Source: Mycosarcoma maydis (Eukaryota; Basidiomycota; Ustilaginomycetes; Ustilaginales). Taken from it: DNA of 64,000 nt. Positions within the stretch are counted from its first letter, which is position 1, and the number at the start of each line of letters is the position of its first letter. Both the position numbers and the translations under genes were made by a program. The notes beneath the pieces were generated by a model, which was not told the origin of the DNA, did no database searches, and saw only the letters and a list, made by a program, of their open reading frames with translations. Shown here in pieces: positions 28,995 to 39,498 of this stretch. The DNA lies in contig NC_026487.1 of assembly GCF_000328475.2 (NCBI RefSeq), forward strand, positions 620,001-684,000, given 5' to 3'.

Positions 28995-30542
28995 TCAATC
29001 GTAGCGAACATCACGTCGCTGACCAAGTCCGATGCGACGAGCCGAGACAGTAAGGTTGCGTCCACCCTGGTCCAAGACCACGACGTGGTTCTTGATAAAG
29101 CTGAGACCGATGATCGAGATCTGCGCGGGTCCAGTCTGGAAGGCCGAGTAGCACATGCCTTTTCTGCCGCCGATTTTGGCGGGTGGGATGGGCTCGTTGG
29201 CATAGAAGACATAGTCCTCCTTGGGAATGGTAAAGTTGGTACCGCCAATCTGCAGGTTGAATGCAACATTTTTGGCTTTCCTCTCGTAGCGCTTGAGGCC
29301 CGTGTCGCAGGGGATCAGGTAAGGGAAAGCAAGTCCGCTGCTCGAGTCGGCAATGTAGGAACCCACAATCTGACTGTTAATGTCAGCCACAATCGGAGGT
29401 GGAAGGTAAAGTACGGCGGAACCCGTGTCAATCATAAACCGTTGCGGTCGCTCGTTGGTGCCAGGAGCGATGGCAAGCAGCTTGTCGCCCATGGTCATCT
29501 GGTCAAAGTAACCGGCCCAGAGATAAGGGGAGAGCGCACGTGTCCAGGTGATGTCGCCCTCGAGAAGATCATCGTCGATCTCGCCAAACGTGTATCGTCC
29601 TCCACCCCCTTTGCCAGTCTTGCGGTTGGCCTTGCGGAGTGCGGCGGTGAGGTAGGTCTCTTTGAGCAGGCCACGCGATGACATGGCCTCAAACGGAGTC
29701 GTCCATCCACCCTGCGTGCTGGAACCGCTTCCGGACGAAAGACCGACGAGGCCCTCCATACCTCGCGAAGCACGCGAGCCACCGGTGATGCTGGTGGCGA
29801 GCGCGACGGGAAGCTGGTTCACCTTGAGCTTCTGCACGCCAAAAGTCCAGTCATCGATGCCGACGTACCCGTTGGAGCTGGAGCCGGAACCATAGCTGTA
29901 GGACCACGGCTGAGCGGGCGTACCGGGAGCGGCAGCCTGGGGCGTGCCACTGGCGCCGATGGTGCGGTTGTGGTAGGTGGAAGACCTGGCGGGATCGAAA
30001 AACGTATGGTTGTTGGCGTAGCAGCAGGCAGGCGAGTAGACCCAGGTGTCGGAGCTGCCCGAGTCAAAGACCATCTTGAGCGTTTGCGGACGAGTGCCAA
30101 AGCCAACGTTGACGAGCCACTCGTTGTCGGCAGAGTTGTCGGTGGCCTTGTTGATGACGATGCCGAGCGAGTGGTCGTGCAACTTGCCGCCCTCGATCCA
30201 GCTGCTCACCTGATGACCGAGATGGTCAAGCGTATCGAGCAGGGCGTGACGGCCTTTGTGTTGGGGTTTATGCTCATTGGCGTCTTGCTGGCCACGATTG
30301 GAGCGGCACGTCTTTTGGCTTCGTTTGGAGCCTGCGCCGGAAAGCGCACGCTTGCGGAAGTCAAGAGGCAGCTCGGAAGTTTCCCATCTTGAGGCGAGGA
30401 ACTTGGGATGAGAAGGGGTGCCATCAGCGGTGAAGAAGCCGGAAAGAGGCTCATGCGAGACGTCGAGGTGTTGCTTTGCATAGACGACGGTGGTGAGAGC
30501 AGCGGTGGCAGCCAGGCCGACCAATGCGGACGAGGACTTCAT
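28995..30542 (-). CDS. secreted pepsin-like aspartic protease (family A1)
   Basis: A predicted extracellular or vacuolar endopeptidase. The protein is 515 residues. It begins with a signal peptide (about 1-22: hydrophobic ALVGLAATAALTTVVYA), then a basic propeptide to about residue 135 containing dibasic KR sites near 64-74. The two active-site motifs are FDSGSSDTW (Asp160) and IDTGSAVLY (Asp372). The flap sequence SYGSGSSSNGYVG at 217-229 lies where the family carries its flap tyrosine. Several N-glycosylation sequons are present (NHT, NRT, NFT, NLT). The start is ATG 30542 with no intron needed. The first lobe has Gly/Ser-rich loops longer than in pepsin. It could be a yapsin- or PEP4-like relative, but no C-terminal anchor is seen, so secretion is the better guess. 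Confidence 0.93.
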   Translation of the reverse strand: MKSSSALVGLAATAALTTVVYAKQHLDVSHEPLSGFFTADGTPSHPKFLASRWETSELPLDFRKRALSGAGSKRSQKTCRSNRGQQDANEHKPQHKGRHALLDTLDHLGHQVSSWIEGGKLHDHSLGIVINKATDNSADNEWLVNVGFGTRPQTLKMVFDSGSSDTWVYSPACCYANNHTFFDPARSSTYHNRTIGASGTPQAAAPGTPAQPWSYSYGSGSSSNGYVGIDDWTFGVQKLKVNQLPVALATSITGGSRASRGMEGLVGLSSGSGSSTQGGWTTPFEAMSSRGLLKETYLTAALRKANRKTGKGGGGRYTFGEIDDDLLEGDITWTRALSPYLWAGYFDQMTMGDKLLAIAPGTNERPQRFMIDTGSAVLYLPPPIVADINSQIVGSYIADSSSGLAFPYLIPCDTGLKRYERKAKNVAFNLQIGGTNFTIPKEDYVFYANEPIPPAKIGGRKGMCYSAFQTGPAQISIIGLSFIKNHVVVLDQGGRNLTVSARRIGLGQRRDVRYD

Positions 30543-30919
30543 GGCGACAAGGTGGCGAGGCGGATTCTATACCAACGTGTCAAGACAGGAAACGAATGTA
30601 GGAAAGCGCGATGTCAAAGATGCACACACACGTTCTTATACACAGATGCCCCTGGTGGCACCAAGAGGCGTGTTTTGTTGGAATGAACGTGGGCGGCTTG
30701 ACCGACGGGCGAAAGCGCTGGTCAAGAGGGACGGATGTCGGTGCGAGGACACGAGAGGACAGGCAAACAAGCAAAGTAAACCAAAGCGGCGTCTACAAGG
30801 ACGACGCAAGCGAGCGAGACAAGCAGTGGAAAGCGAAGCAGAGGAGGTGCAAGCACAAAGGTATCGGAGAGGGAAAAGGGATCGACAGTGAAACCAGATG
30901 CGTGCGGGCGCTCTACAAG

Positions 30920-30950
30920 TGAATCACGAATCCCGAATCACAAATCGTGG
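30920..30950. repeat. heptamer cluster (CACGAAT)
   Basis: Three units, CACGAATC, CCGAATC and CACAAATCGTGG, with spacing of 7-8 bases. Confidence 0.7.
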
Positions 30951-31229
30951 ATAGATGCAAAAGACTCGAACTATCTAACTTAGCTGATCAACCTGACATG
31001 ATCAACAGACATGCACGCATCTGTACTGCGAGGTGAGAGCGATGCGAGAACAAGTCACAGAGTCAGTGCCAACAACCACGAACGTAGAAAAAAGAAGCTA
31101 ACAACCAACATCAGCCGAACAAGCGAGACAGGAACACTCGCACACTCACACACACACGAGAGCCAACGAGAGAGGGAGAGAGAGAGAGAGGCGCTTTTGT
31201 GGGTGCTTCATCCCACGTCTTGGTTGCCT

Positions 31230-31270
31230 TTTTCGTTTTTGTTTTTGTTTTTGTTTTAGTTTTTCTTTTC
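31230..31270. repeat. TTTTTG hexamer run
   Basis: About four GTTTTT units followed by decayed TTTTAG/TTTTTC units. Intergenic. Coordinates approximate. Confidence 0.75.
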
Positions 31271-31480
31271 TTGCCTCGAACACAGGCGTTGAGTTGTTGG
31301 TGCAGAGCGTGGAGGATTCGTGATTGTTTTCGCTTGGCTTGGCACAACGCCGCGCTGGCCAAGTTGAGTTGACCCAAGTTATTCACGACTCGTAAGGTAG
31401 CTCTGGAGTGTCAACGGAGCTGCAAATTCGCATCAGCCAAGCCAATTCATGATTCTGATGCCCAATTCACCTGCTGCTCT

Positions 31481-31508
31481 TCACGCTTCACGCTTCACGC
31501 TTCACGCT
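31481..31508. repeat. TCACGCT tandem tract, 4 copies
   Basis: Four perfect 7-base units followed by related loose copies (TTCACGCTTTACGCTTCAC) to about 31560. The unit shares the TTCACG core with the common heptamer but ends in C. Confidence 0.93.
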
Positions 31509-32350
31509 TTGTGCTTCTCTCTTCATTTGCGCCTTGTCCTGTTCACGCTTTACGCTTCACACTTGGACGCGTCCTCTCCGAATTCAATCACGAATGATTT
31601 TCCCCTTGCAATAACATCGAACACGCCGACAGGCTAAACGCCCTTGCAGCAGGGTAAGGCCAACAGTCGCAGAGTGAAGCAAAGTTAGGCCCAACACGGA
31701 ACGAACCAGCCGACCACGCATCGCAGCCCACAGATGCAAAGCGCCACCTGACGCCGAAGTTGTTGCTCGCAGAACACGCCACAGGTCAGCTCAGCAGGGT
31801 CCTCCTATACGTTGACCGGCTAGCTGCCGAGCTTGACGCCTGTGACTACGAAATGTTCCTGTTCCTGTTCCTGCGTCGATCAAACAGCCAGCACAAACGT
31901 TGACGGCCTGCTCTACCATGTACCACAGCCATCGTGCGTTTGCCGAACCACGGCAATTCACGATTCATCCCAGTTCACAGGCTGCTGCCTAGTCGTGAGT
32001 GGCAACGGCACCATCGTTCCAAAGCGACTCTACTTGAGTTGATATATACTGTATCTCGTAAACAACAGCTAACTTAACGTTGTTGGGGACAGCTACAGCT
32101 CCACTCGCCATGCATCCGTGCCGATCCACTCTTTTCCAGACTTTTCCTTTTTCGGTCTGCTAGCTGCCATGCGATGTCGGGATGCAACTAGGCAACACTC
32201 TTGAGGGGGTTTTCCCCCTTTGCATCCAGAGCCACTCGTGACTCGTGACTGGCATTTGCCAAAATTGAGTGTGTGAGACCGAGACTTGCAGGTCCACCTC
32301 ACTTGACTTGAATGCTGCTTGCTATGCCACCGATGGTCGCTGCTGTTGCT

Positions 32351-35300
32351 CTACGTGCTGCGCACCAAAGATCGCTGCTCCTCGGCCTGCTTGGCAATCC
32401 GAAGCAGTTCGCCCATTTCACCGCTCTGCTCGCACATGGAGTGGAACACACTCGATTCCTCCTCCATCAGCGACAATGGGGTTCCGCACTCGATCACTTT
32501 GCCCTTGCCCAGCACAACAATCTTGTCGTAGTCTGCGATCGTCTTGATCCGGTGGGCAATCGTAATGATTGTCGCTTGCGGTGCCATTTCTTGACGGATC
32601 GTCTTTTGAATCTGTGCGTCTGAAGCCGAGTCCAGATTCGCTGTGCTCTCGTCCAGCACCAGGACTCGACTGTCGCGAAGCTTGAGAAGTCCACGCGCCA
32701 GAGCAAGAAGTTGCTTCTGACCTGCCGAAAAGTTGCGTCCACCTTGCTCCACGGGCGCATCCAGCGACGTGATGATGTTGGTTCGACCGTACATCTCGGC
32801 GTCCTCCTCGGCTCCTGGCGATCCAGGTCGACTCGGCGCGCGGCTCACGGCACGCGACACTGCTGGCGTGGCAAACGACGCCAATCGACACCTTTCCAGA
32901 GCCATCCACAGCTCGCTGTCCTCATACACATGGAACGGATCCAGGTTGGATCGCACCGTACCACTAAACAGCTGTGCATCTTGCGGAATCACCGTCAGCC
33001 TCTCCCGCAGCGTACGGATCGGGATGGATGCGATGTCGATACCGTCAATCTCGATCGATCCCTCCTCCGCCTCGAGGAAGCGAAAAAAGCACAGTGCAAG
33101 CGTCGACTTGCCCGATCCGGTTCGTCCCACGATGCCCACCTTTTCTCTGGGCTCAAACTCCAGGTTGATCCCATCCAGAACGCGAGGGAACTCGGGCGTG
33201 TACCGAACCGCCAGATTCTTGATCACGATTCTGCCTTGGCTGCTAGGCCAGTACGCTGGAGGTTCCTGTCCAGACTGACGCTCCGGCTCCAGATTCAGAT
33301 ACTCGCTAATACGCTCCACACTGTTCATGTTGATCTCGGTCTGGGTATACATGCGTACGATCCACAGCACCGACTCCACAAATGTGATAGCGTATGCGAG
33401 TACAAACCCGGCCAAGCTCGCCTTGATGTCCGTTCGAAGCAGCAAGAATACCGCCGACAGGAACGCCACCGACGCTCCCGCAATGTCGACGCGCACCGAC
33501 AGCCATCGATTCTCGTACCAAAGGAAGAAGAATGCCCGGTTCGCCTTGTCCACCAGACGCAGGCAGTGTCGAGTAAAACGCCCCGCGTCGCCGTACGCGC
33601 GAATCGTAACACATCCGTTGAGCACCTCGCCGACCACCGTGTAGATTGGCGATCGTTCCACCGATTCGATGCGCTTCAGGTCGCGCGAGCTTACCAGGTA
33701 CAGCGCTCCAATCACCGTGTATACGCAGATCACGATGAGCGCCACCACCAGAAAGATGGGCGTAGCCCAGCAGATCAAAACCAAGATCGCAGTGGCCGTC
33801 AGTGTGCACTCGAGCAGGAACAGCATGCACACCGCCATCTCCTGGTCTACCGTCTCGACATCCTTTGACAGCCGGTTCATGATACGACCCACCGGCGTTC
33901 GATCGAAGAATTGCGGTCTCGCATTTAAAATGGCATCCGTGAGTCGTCGGTAGATACGCCGCGAAGCTCGGAGCGAGATAAAGAACTCGTATCCATCTCG
34001 CAACACCGCCATGGTCATAAACCCGAGCGAAATGGCCAAGTAGACGCTAAGGTAGAACGTATCCAGGTCGCCACTCGTGCCGCGTGAGTAACCGTTATTC
34101 AGACGTGTCAACACGGCGTCCATGCCCCTCTTTGACACATTGCTGCTGTTGACCAAGCCTAGTGAGAGTACGCGCTGTCCATGGAAACCTTCAGCGGCAG
34201 AGTAGTGGCTGGTCAGCGTGTCGGCGAACGAAGCCGCTGGGTGGGTTTGTAGTTGGTTGGCACCGGCCAAGCGGTCCGCCAAGCGATGCAAAACATTGTC
34301 CAGGCGCAGATTGCCCAACAACGACGGTCGGTTGGTCCAGATCGTGTCAATGAGCGGAGTTGTCATGAACGTCCGAATCTGCTCGGATGTAGAGCCGAAT
34401 GTACGCTGCTGTGCCCCACCGACAGCAGCTACACGGATGTCAGCGGTCTCCTCGCGGTAGTCGTGCGACTTGGCCCATCTCATGAGCCAGGCGCCCGAGC
34501 CAATGTCGAGCAATCGCACAGCAAAGAAGAAAACAAGAAGCGAGCCCCAGAGAAGCACCGCATATCGCGTCTTGCTAGCTACCGATCCCAAATACAAGCC
34601 GTAGTTCTTGGTACCTACAGCGCCAGAACTGTACGTCTCCTCGTTGGTGTGTGCCTTTTTCTTTTCCAGCTTCTTGGCCATTTCCTCTCGCTCTGCCTCG
34701 TCACTGCCTCCAGCGGCAAGCTCTTCGATCGTCATCTCCTCGTTGCCGTTCTCAACTGCGTCGGCGGCCTTTAGACTGGACTGCAGAGCCTCTCCTTCCT
34801 CCGAAAAGACGCCAGTTGCATTAACAACGTCCGGCGTACCTGCCACCACGACGCTGCCGTTGTCCATGGCGACAGCGAAGGCAGAACCTGGCAGACAGAG
34901 ACTGATGGCGTGCGTGACGAGAATGATGGTTCGGTTCTTGGCGAGCGCACCCTTGAGCGCGTGACGGTAGAGGTGCTTGGCCGTGTGGCTGTCGACAGCT
35001 GAAAGCGCATCGTCGATGAGGACGTGCTTGGCAGATGAATAGAGCGCTCGTGCTAGTGCGATTCGAGCCTTTTGCCCACCGGATAAGGACGTGCCCTTCT
35101 CGCCGACTTCGGTCTCGTCGCCATACTCGAGCATCTTCAGATCGGGCTCGAGAGCACAAGCCTTGACGACGGCACGGTAGCGACGTTCGTCGTAGCGAGA
35201 GCCGAACAGCACGTTTTCCTTGAGCGTTGTGCCAAGCAGCCAGGGGCTCTGACTGCAGTACGCCACCGACTCGCTCAAGCCGGTAGCGCGGTCGATCGGA

Positions 35301-38110
35301 GCCGTGGCGCGAGCTACTGGACATGGCATAAACGTGCGTCCACTCAGCTGACGCGTTTCGCCTAGCAGCGACAAGAGCAGAGTTGTCTTGCCAGAGCCAA
35401 CAGGACCGGCGATAATGCTCAGCTTACCGACGGGGAAGCGCAAATTGATCTCGCGCAGGCAGAAAGCGCCTTCGTCCAACTCGCTATCTTCATCGACGTA
35501 GGTAAAGCTAGCATCCTCGAACCCAATCAAACGGCCCTCATGGTACGCTGCTGAGCTTGCACAGGCTCCGCCGTCTGAGCTGTCTCCCTCGAAATCAGCC
35601 AGATCGCTGGCGTCAACATCGCGGAGAAGCTGCTGGTACTTTTTCGTCTCCTCCTCGCGCAGATATGTGTCGATGCGTCGCACCGAGACGAGCGAGTTGA
35701 GGATCTGTACAATCATGTCGGGAAGCGCATCGAGCGGGTTGCGCAGTGTGTTGAACAACGCCAAAGCGGTGAACGCCTTTTCGGCAGTAAGAGGCTGATG
35801 GAAAAGTTTGGTGTGGGCGCCAAAGGTGGCGCAAGTGACAAGCATGGGCGTGCCCATGTAGGTGAACGTATTGCAGAGCCAGGCCAAGTAGCGGGTAGCG
35901 AGCACTTGGAGTTCGCGCTGACGCGCCTCGTCCATGCGGGCATTAAACGAACGCTCCCAGGCGAAGAACTTGACAGTCTTGATGCAGCCGAGCACCTCTG
36001 TGGCCAGGTTAAGACGCTGATCGGTGGTTTCGAGCAGACGCTTCTGCAGCTTGACAAACCAACGCGAGACGAGCGTCTGAATGGGAAGCGAAGCAAGCAG
36101 TACAAGGAAACCGATCACGGCCGACCAGCCAAGAAGCGCGATCAGGTAGACAAGGCAAAGGCCAATAACGAGCGGTGCACGTGGAGCGAGAAAATGCAGA
36201 TAGGCGCAGATCTCGGACACCTTGAAGACGTCAACCGAGATGAGGTTGACGACCTGGCCGTCGGTGGCACGTTTGGGCGTTGTCGAGTGCTTGGCGTCCT
36301 TTGCCGCGTCGGCGTTAGCCTTCTTCTTGGCGGCGGCGCTCGAGTTGTCGTGCGCCTGTTCGGCGTCGGCAGCCTTGTCTGTATCATCCTTGTCGCCGGT
36401 GCTTCCGATATCTTTGCGTCGGAGCGTTTTGGTGACGATCTCGGTGATCAGAATAGCACGCAGACGGATACAAATACGCCTACCGATGAAGAGAGCTCGT
36501 GAAGCCGAGATCGAGGCGAAAATCTGACCGACAAACATGCCGAAAGCGTAGAGAATGCCGAGATGGAGGGGCTGAGCATCGCGATAGTCCCCGCTGCGGC
36601 GCTGTTCGTCTCTCGCAGCAATGAAGGCAAGAATCTTTTGCAGGAAAAAGGGTGGCACAAGGTTCAGACCCGCCTCGAGGGTTGCCCAGAAGAATTGCAG
36701 AGCGAGGAACCACTTGAAATGACCGAAAAGGCGTCGCCAGAGCGGTCGAGTGGAAGGCGAGAGACCAGCGTGCAGACCGTGCTTGGGTGGTTTGCGCGAA
36801 GCAGCAGGTGGAGTTGGGGCATCATCGGATTGGGTTGAGGTGTAAGCACGGAAGCAGGCGACAACGGCAGCAGCCTTGTCGGCTACAGGCAGATCCGGAA
36901 TGGCAGCCAGCGTGAATTGGGTCCTGTAATGTTTGACTATGGCGGGGGTGACGAAGCCAAACGTGGCACGAGAGAGAAGCGAGGCGGTCTCCTCTGGGGC
37001 AGGGATGAGCTCGCTGGTTGGCGTGTCCGGATTGACGTCCGTGGCGCACGGTTGTGCGAGACGGTCTACGCTGTCAAGGCGGGGCGATGGGAAGGCAGTC
37101 CCCGGAATGCCGTGTTGCGTCTCTGGCGACATGGTAGTGTAAATTGCTCGAAGGTCGCGAGGGAGAACCGTCTGAATTGGGAAGGTAAGAGTGGGTGCCA
37201 AGACGATGCAGCCGACAAGAAGCTCGATCGCGGTGAGTACCACAGCTCCGCGCGTGTGGAGCTGTGGATGTGCGTAGTGATTCAAAAGCGCGGTGCGCAG
37301 ATTGAAGAGAGCGACAGCCACATAGACCGACATGAGCGTCGCCTTGTGTGAGAAGAAGGAGTGCTTGGATGCGAGCGAGTAAGCGGATATCGAGGCGAGG
37401 TAGAACCAGAGAGTAGCCCAGTAGATTTGATAGCTTCTAGAATGCCAGCCGGTGGCCCAATCTCCAGCGTGAAGCGCCGCCAGCAAGATGGAGCCAAAGA
37501 CATCGACGATCCGACGCAGCAACTCGAGCTGAAGGAGGCGTCGAGCGAATTTAGGATCGCGAGAGGTGGGAGGGGTGAGATGCACCTCGTTGAGAATGAC
37601 AGCGTTTTCGGTGTGAAAGACTTCCAGTGCGGCTTGAGACGCTGCTGCTGCGGCGGCGGCGGCGGCGGAAGGAGCGGCTTTAGATGATCCGTTGGTCGAT
37701 GCGAAGGGCAATGTTGATGAGTAGACGGAGGAGACACTGTCGCTACGGAGGATGCGGGAAGAGTTCCAGGGAAGAATAGTACTCAACAGGCGTCGAGCAA
37801 GACCGGCGAGTCCGCGAGAAGATACCAAGCGTATAGAGGCGACTGGACGCTGTACGGAAGATGGTTGTTGAGCTGATGAGGCATGTAGGACAGCAGAAAA
37901 GGAAGAAGCTGCTGGGTCGAGGCTTGCTACGTGCTTGGCAGAGGCGGTGAGCGCACGACGTCTGCGGATCTGATGCAGGACAAGAGAGAGGAAGGAGAAC
38001 AAAATGAGCGCCAAAGGTATAAACGAGTTGAGCACGTTCTGCTGGAAACAAACATCCCAGTCGATGCCGTTCCAGATGCGTCGTCCCGCACAGCTTGGTG
38101 AAGACAGCAT
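32351..38110 (-). CDS. ABCC (MRP/Ybt1-like) full-length ABC transporter
   Basis: A predicted ATP-driven exporter of glutathione conjugates, organic anions or similar, probably in the vacuolar membrane. The protein is 1919 residues. Order: N-terminal TMD0-like hydrophobic region (from about residue 30), TMD1, NBD1 with Walker A GPVGSGKTT near 900 and signature LSGGQKARIALARAL near 1010, TMD2, NBD2 with Walker A GRTGSGKST near 1660 and signature FSAGQKQLLALARGL near 1790. The NBD1 Walker B is LIDDALSAVD, with Asp in place of the catalytic Glu, as is usual for MRP transporters; NBD2 has LVLDESTANLD with Glu kept. TMD1 carries a charged insertion (Lys/Asp/Ala-rich) before TDGQVVNLISVD, as in the fungal Ybt1/Bpt1/Vmr1 group. 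The start is ATG 38110; the extra upstream codons begin at TTG. Substrate is not inferable. Confidence 0.93.
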   Translation of the reverse strand: MLSSPSCAGRRIWNGIDWDVCFQQNVLNSFIPLALILFSFLSLVLHQIRRRRALTASAKHVASLDPAASSFSAVLHASSAQQPSSVQRPVASIRLVSSRGLAGLARRLLSTILPWNSSRILRSDSVSSVYSSTLPFASTNGSSKAAPSAAAAAAAAASQAALEVFHTENAVILNEVHLTPPTSRDPKFARRLLQLELLRRIVDVFGSILLAALHAGDWATGWHSRSYQIYWATLWFYLASISAYSLASKHSFFSHKATLMSVYVAVALFNLRTALLNHYAHPQLHTRGAVVLTAIELLVGCIVLAPTLTFPIQTVLPRDLRAIYTTMSPETQHGIPGTAFPSPRLDSVDRLAQPCATDVNPDTPTSELIPAPEETASLLSRATFGFVTPAIVKHYRTQFTLAAIPDLPVADKAAAVVACFRAYTSTQSDDAPTPPAASRKPPKHGLHAGLSPSTRPLWRRLFGHFKWFLALQFFWATLEAGLNLVPPFFLQKILAFIAARDEQRRSGDYRDAQPLHLGILYAFGMFVGQIFASISASRALFIGRRICIRLRAILITEIVTKTLRRKDIGSTGDKDDTDKAADAEQAHDNSSAAAKKKANADAAKDAKHSTTPKRATDGQVVNLISVDVFKVSEICAYLHFLAPRAPLVIGLCLVYLIALLGWSAVIGFLVLLASLPIQTLVSRWFVKLQKRLLETTDQRLNLATEVLGCIKTVKFFAWERSFNARMDEARQRELQVLATRYLAWLCNTFTYMGTPMLVTCATFGAHTKLFHQPLTAEKAFTALALFNTLRNPLDALPDMIVQILNSLVSVRRIDTYLREEETKKYQQLLRDVDASDLADFEGDSSDGGACASSAAYHEGRLIGFEDASFTYVDEDSELDEGAFCLREINLRFPVGKLSIIAGPVGSGKTTLLLSLLGETRQLSGRTFMPCPVARATAPIDRATGLSESVAYCSQSPWLLGTTLKENVLFGSRYDERRYRAVVKACALEPDLKMLEYGDETEVGEKGTSLSGGQKARIALARALYSSAKHVLIDDALSAVDSHTAKHLYRHALKGALAKNRTIILVTHAISLCLPGSAFAVAMDNGSVVVAGTPDVVNATGVFSEEGEALQSSLKAADAVENGNEEMTIEELAAGGSDEAEREEMAKKLEKKKAHTNEETYSSGAVGTKNYGLYLGSVASKTRYAVLLWGSLLVFFFAVRLLDIGSGAWLMRWAKSHDYREETADIRVAAVGGAQQRTFGSTSEQIRTFMTTPLIDTIWTNRPSLLGNLRLDNVLHRLADRLAGANQLQTHPAASFADTLTSHYSAAEGFHGQRVLSLGLVNSSNVSKRGMDAVLTRLNNGYSRGTSGDLDTFYLSVYLAISLGFMTMAVLRDGYEFFISLRASRRIYRRLTDAILNARPQFFDRTPVGRIMNRLSKDVETVDQEMAVCMLFLLECTLTATAILVLICWATPIFLVVALIVICVYTVIGALYLVSSRDLKRIESVERSPIYTVVGEVLNGCVTIRAYGDAGRFTRHCLRLVDKANRAFFFLWYENRWLSVRVDIAGASVAFLSAVFLLLRTDIKASLAGFVLAYAITFVESVLWIVRMYTQTEINMNSVERISEYLNLEPERQSGQEPPAYWPSSQGRIVIKNLAVRYTPEFPRVLDGINLEFEPREKVGIVGRTGSGKSTLALCFFRFLEAEEGSIEIDGIDIASIPIRTLRERLTVIPQDAQLFSGTVRSNLDPFHVYEDSELWMALERCRLASFATPAVSRAVSRAPSRPGSPGAEEDAEMYGRTNIITSLDAPVEQGGRNFSAGQKQLLALARGLLKLRDSRVLVLDESTANLDSASDAQIQKTIRQEMAPQATIITIAHRIKTIADYDKIVVLGKGKVIECGTPLSLMEEESSVFHSMCEQSGEMGELLRIAKQAEEQRSLVRST

Positions 38111-39498
38111 CCTTGCAGGTAGCAATGCGACAGCTACGGTGCTTGCTACGTATCGTTTCTAGTCTGAGCGAAACTCGGATTCAGCGCAGTGCAAGAGTAG
38201 GCCAAGCGAGCTATAGGAAGCTCCAGACTCAGACTCGAATCGAAGGAAACCCAAGCGGTACAGAAGTTGCTATGAGACACCGAAGATGATCGAGGATGAG
38301 AGCGCGACCAAGCACCGACGACCCGAAGAATGGCAGTGAAGACGGGCGCCGGCGAAGAGAAATGCAGTTGACTCGGCAGAAAGTAGTCCTAGGTGAAGTG
38401 GGATGAAAAGGTCGTCGGAGGCTTACGACGATGATGATGTTGTTCTTGATGATGATGATGATCGAAGATGAGGAGAAGGGCTCGAACCAGTCTGAGCTGA
38501 CAGGGAGCAAACTCGAAAGCATCTCGTGTCTCTTCTGTCCAACTTGAAATCACGAATAGGGTCCGATCCTTAGCCTTGGTAAGATTTTTCGAGAAGAAAG
38601 CCACAACGCATCCCCACGCCGGTCAGTCACGAGTATACTCACCACTCGTGACTATCCGTATGAGTGGGTTACGCGAGCACAAGTTTTACAGTCGTGAGTA
38701 CAATGCACACACGACTGTGACTGCACACAGCTGTTGCTAATCCTAAGTTAACTGAAAACAACAGATTCGCACAAATCGGCAGCGGAATTTCTGATTTTTG
38801 TTTTTATTTCGTATTTCTCAAAAAATACAATCACGAATTATGACTAATTAATTCTCATTGCCTGTTGAGTGAGCGCACTGTACTGTACTGTGTCTACCTT
38901 GTACCTTGCAAGGTCACGATCTGGTTACAGGTGACAAACACAAAAGGTGACTGGACTCTCGCCTCCCTCCACCTTGCTGTTCACCTTGATGATTCGTCAT
39001 CGAACAAGCAGGCACCACGGATCGGTTCTTCTCAAGCACCATTCACGATTCACGATTCGTGCTTGGAAGCATGGTCGTCGGATAGCAAAAGAAATTCAAT
39101 CTCGAGGCGAGCCGTGTTCGGTTCAACGAATCGTGAGTGGCTTACGCTTGGCAGCCAGACGTCCTTTAGCTGCGTTCTGGTTCGAAAGCAGCGAGCCGAA
39201 ATCGTATATGCAACTAACTAGCCAGCCAGATTTCTACTTGGATGGGCGGACCACACCGCGCCGAGCCAACCAGATGCTTGCAACACCCCCACAGGCCGCG
39301 ATCTCAAAATTGTGGATAACGTTATGTTAATCACGAATCATCCTCCCCCACGCTGAGCCAACCCACTCTTGACACTCACTCGCAGTCACTCGACAACTCA
39401 GCCCAATGGGCTCGGATTGCAGAGAAGAAGGTACACATAAGGAAACGACCATGTACAAATCGAATCGCAGTGCTCGCCAAGATCACATGGGCGACTTT
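38111..39498. other. intergenic, ABC transporter promoter / VPS27 3' flank
   Basis: 1.39 kb with no supported gene. It includes GATGAT trinucleotide runs near 38430-38462 and a small heptamer cluster at 39041-39061, plus TCACGAGT/CTCGTGAC words near 38625-38650. Confidence 0.55.
39041..39061. repeat. heptamer cluster, 3 copies
   Basis: ATTCACGATTCACGATTCGTG: two direct copies followed by an inverted half. Intergenic. Confidence 0.85.

Larger units (their letters stand above)
30543..32350. other. 1.8 kb intergenic, protease promoter / ABC transporter 3' flank
   Basis: No supported gene. It holds a heptamer cluster (30920-30950), an AG-rich run (about 31158-31190), TTTTTG repeats (about 31230-31270), and a TCACGCT tandem tract (31481-31508), plus two further TCGTGACTCGTGAC words near 32236. 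Open frames in it are short or low complexity. Confidence 0.55.
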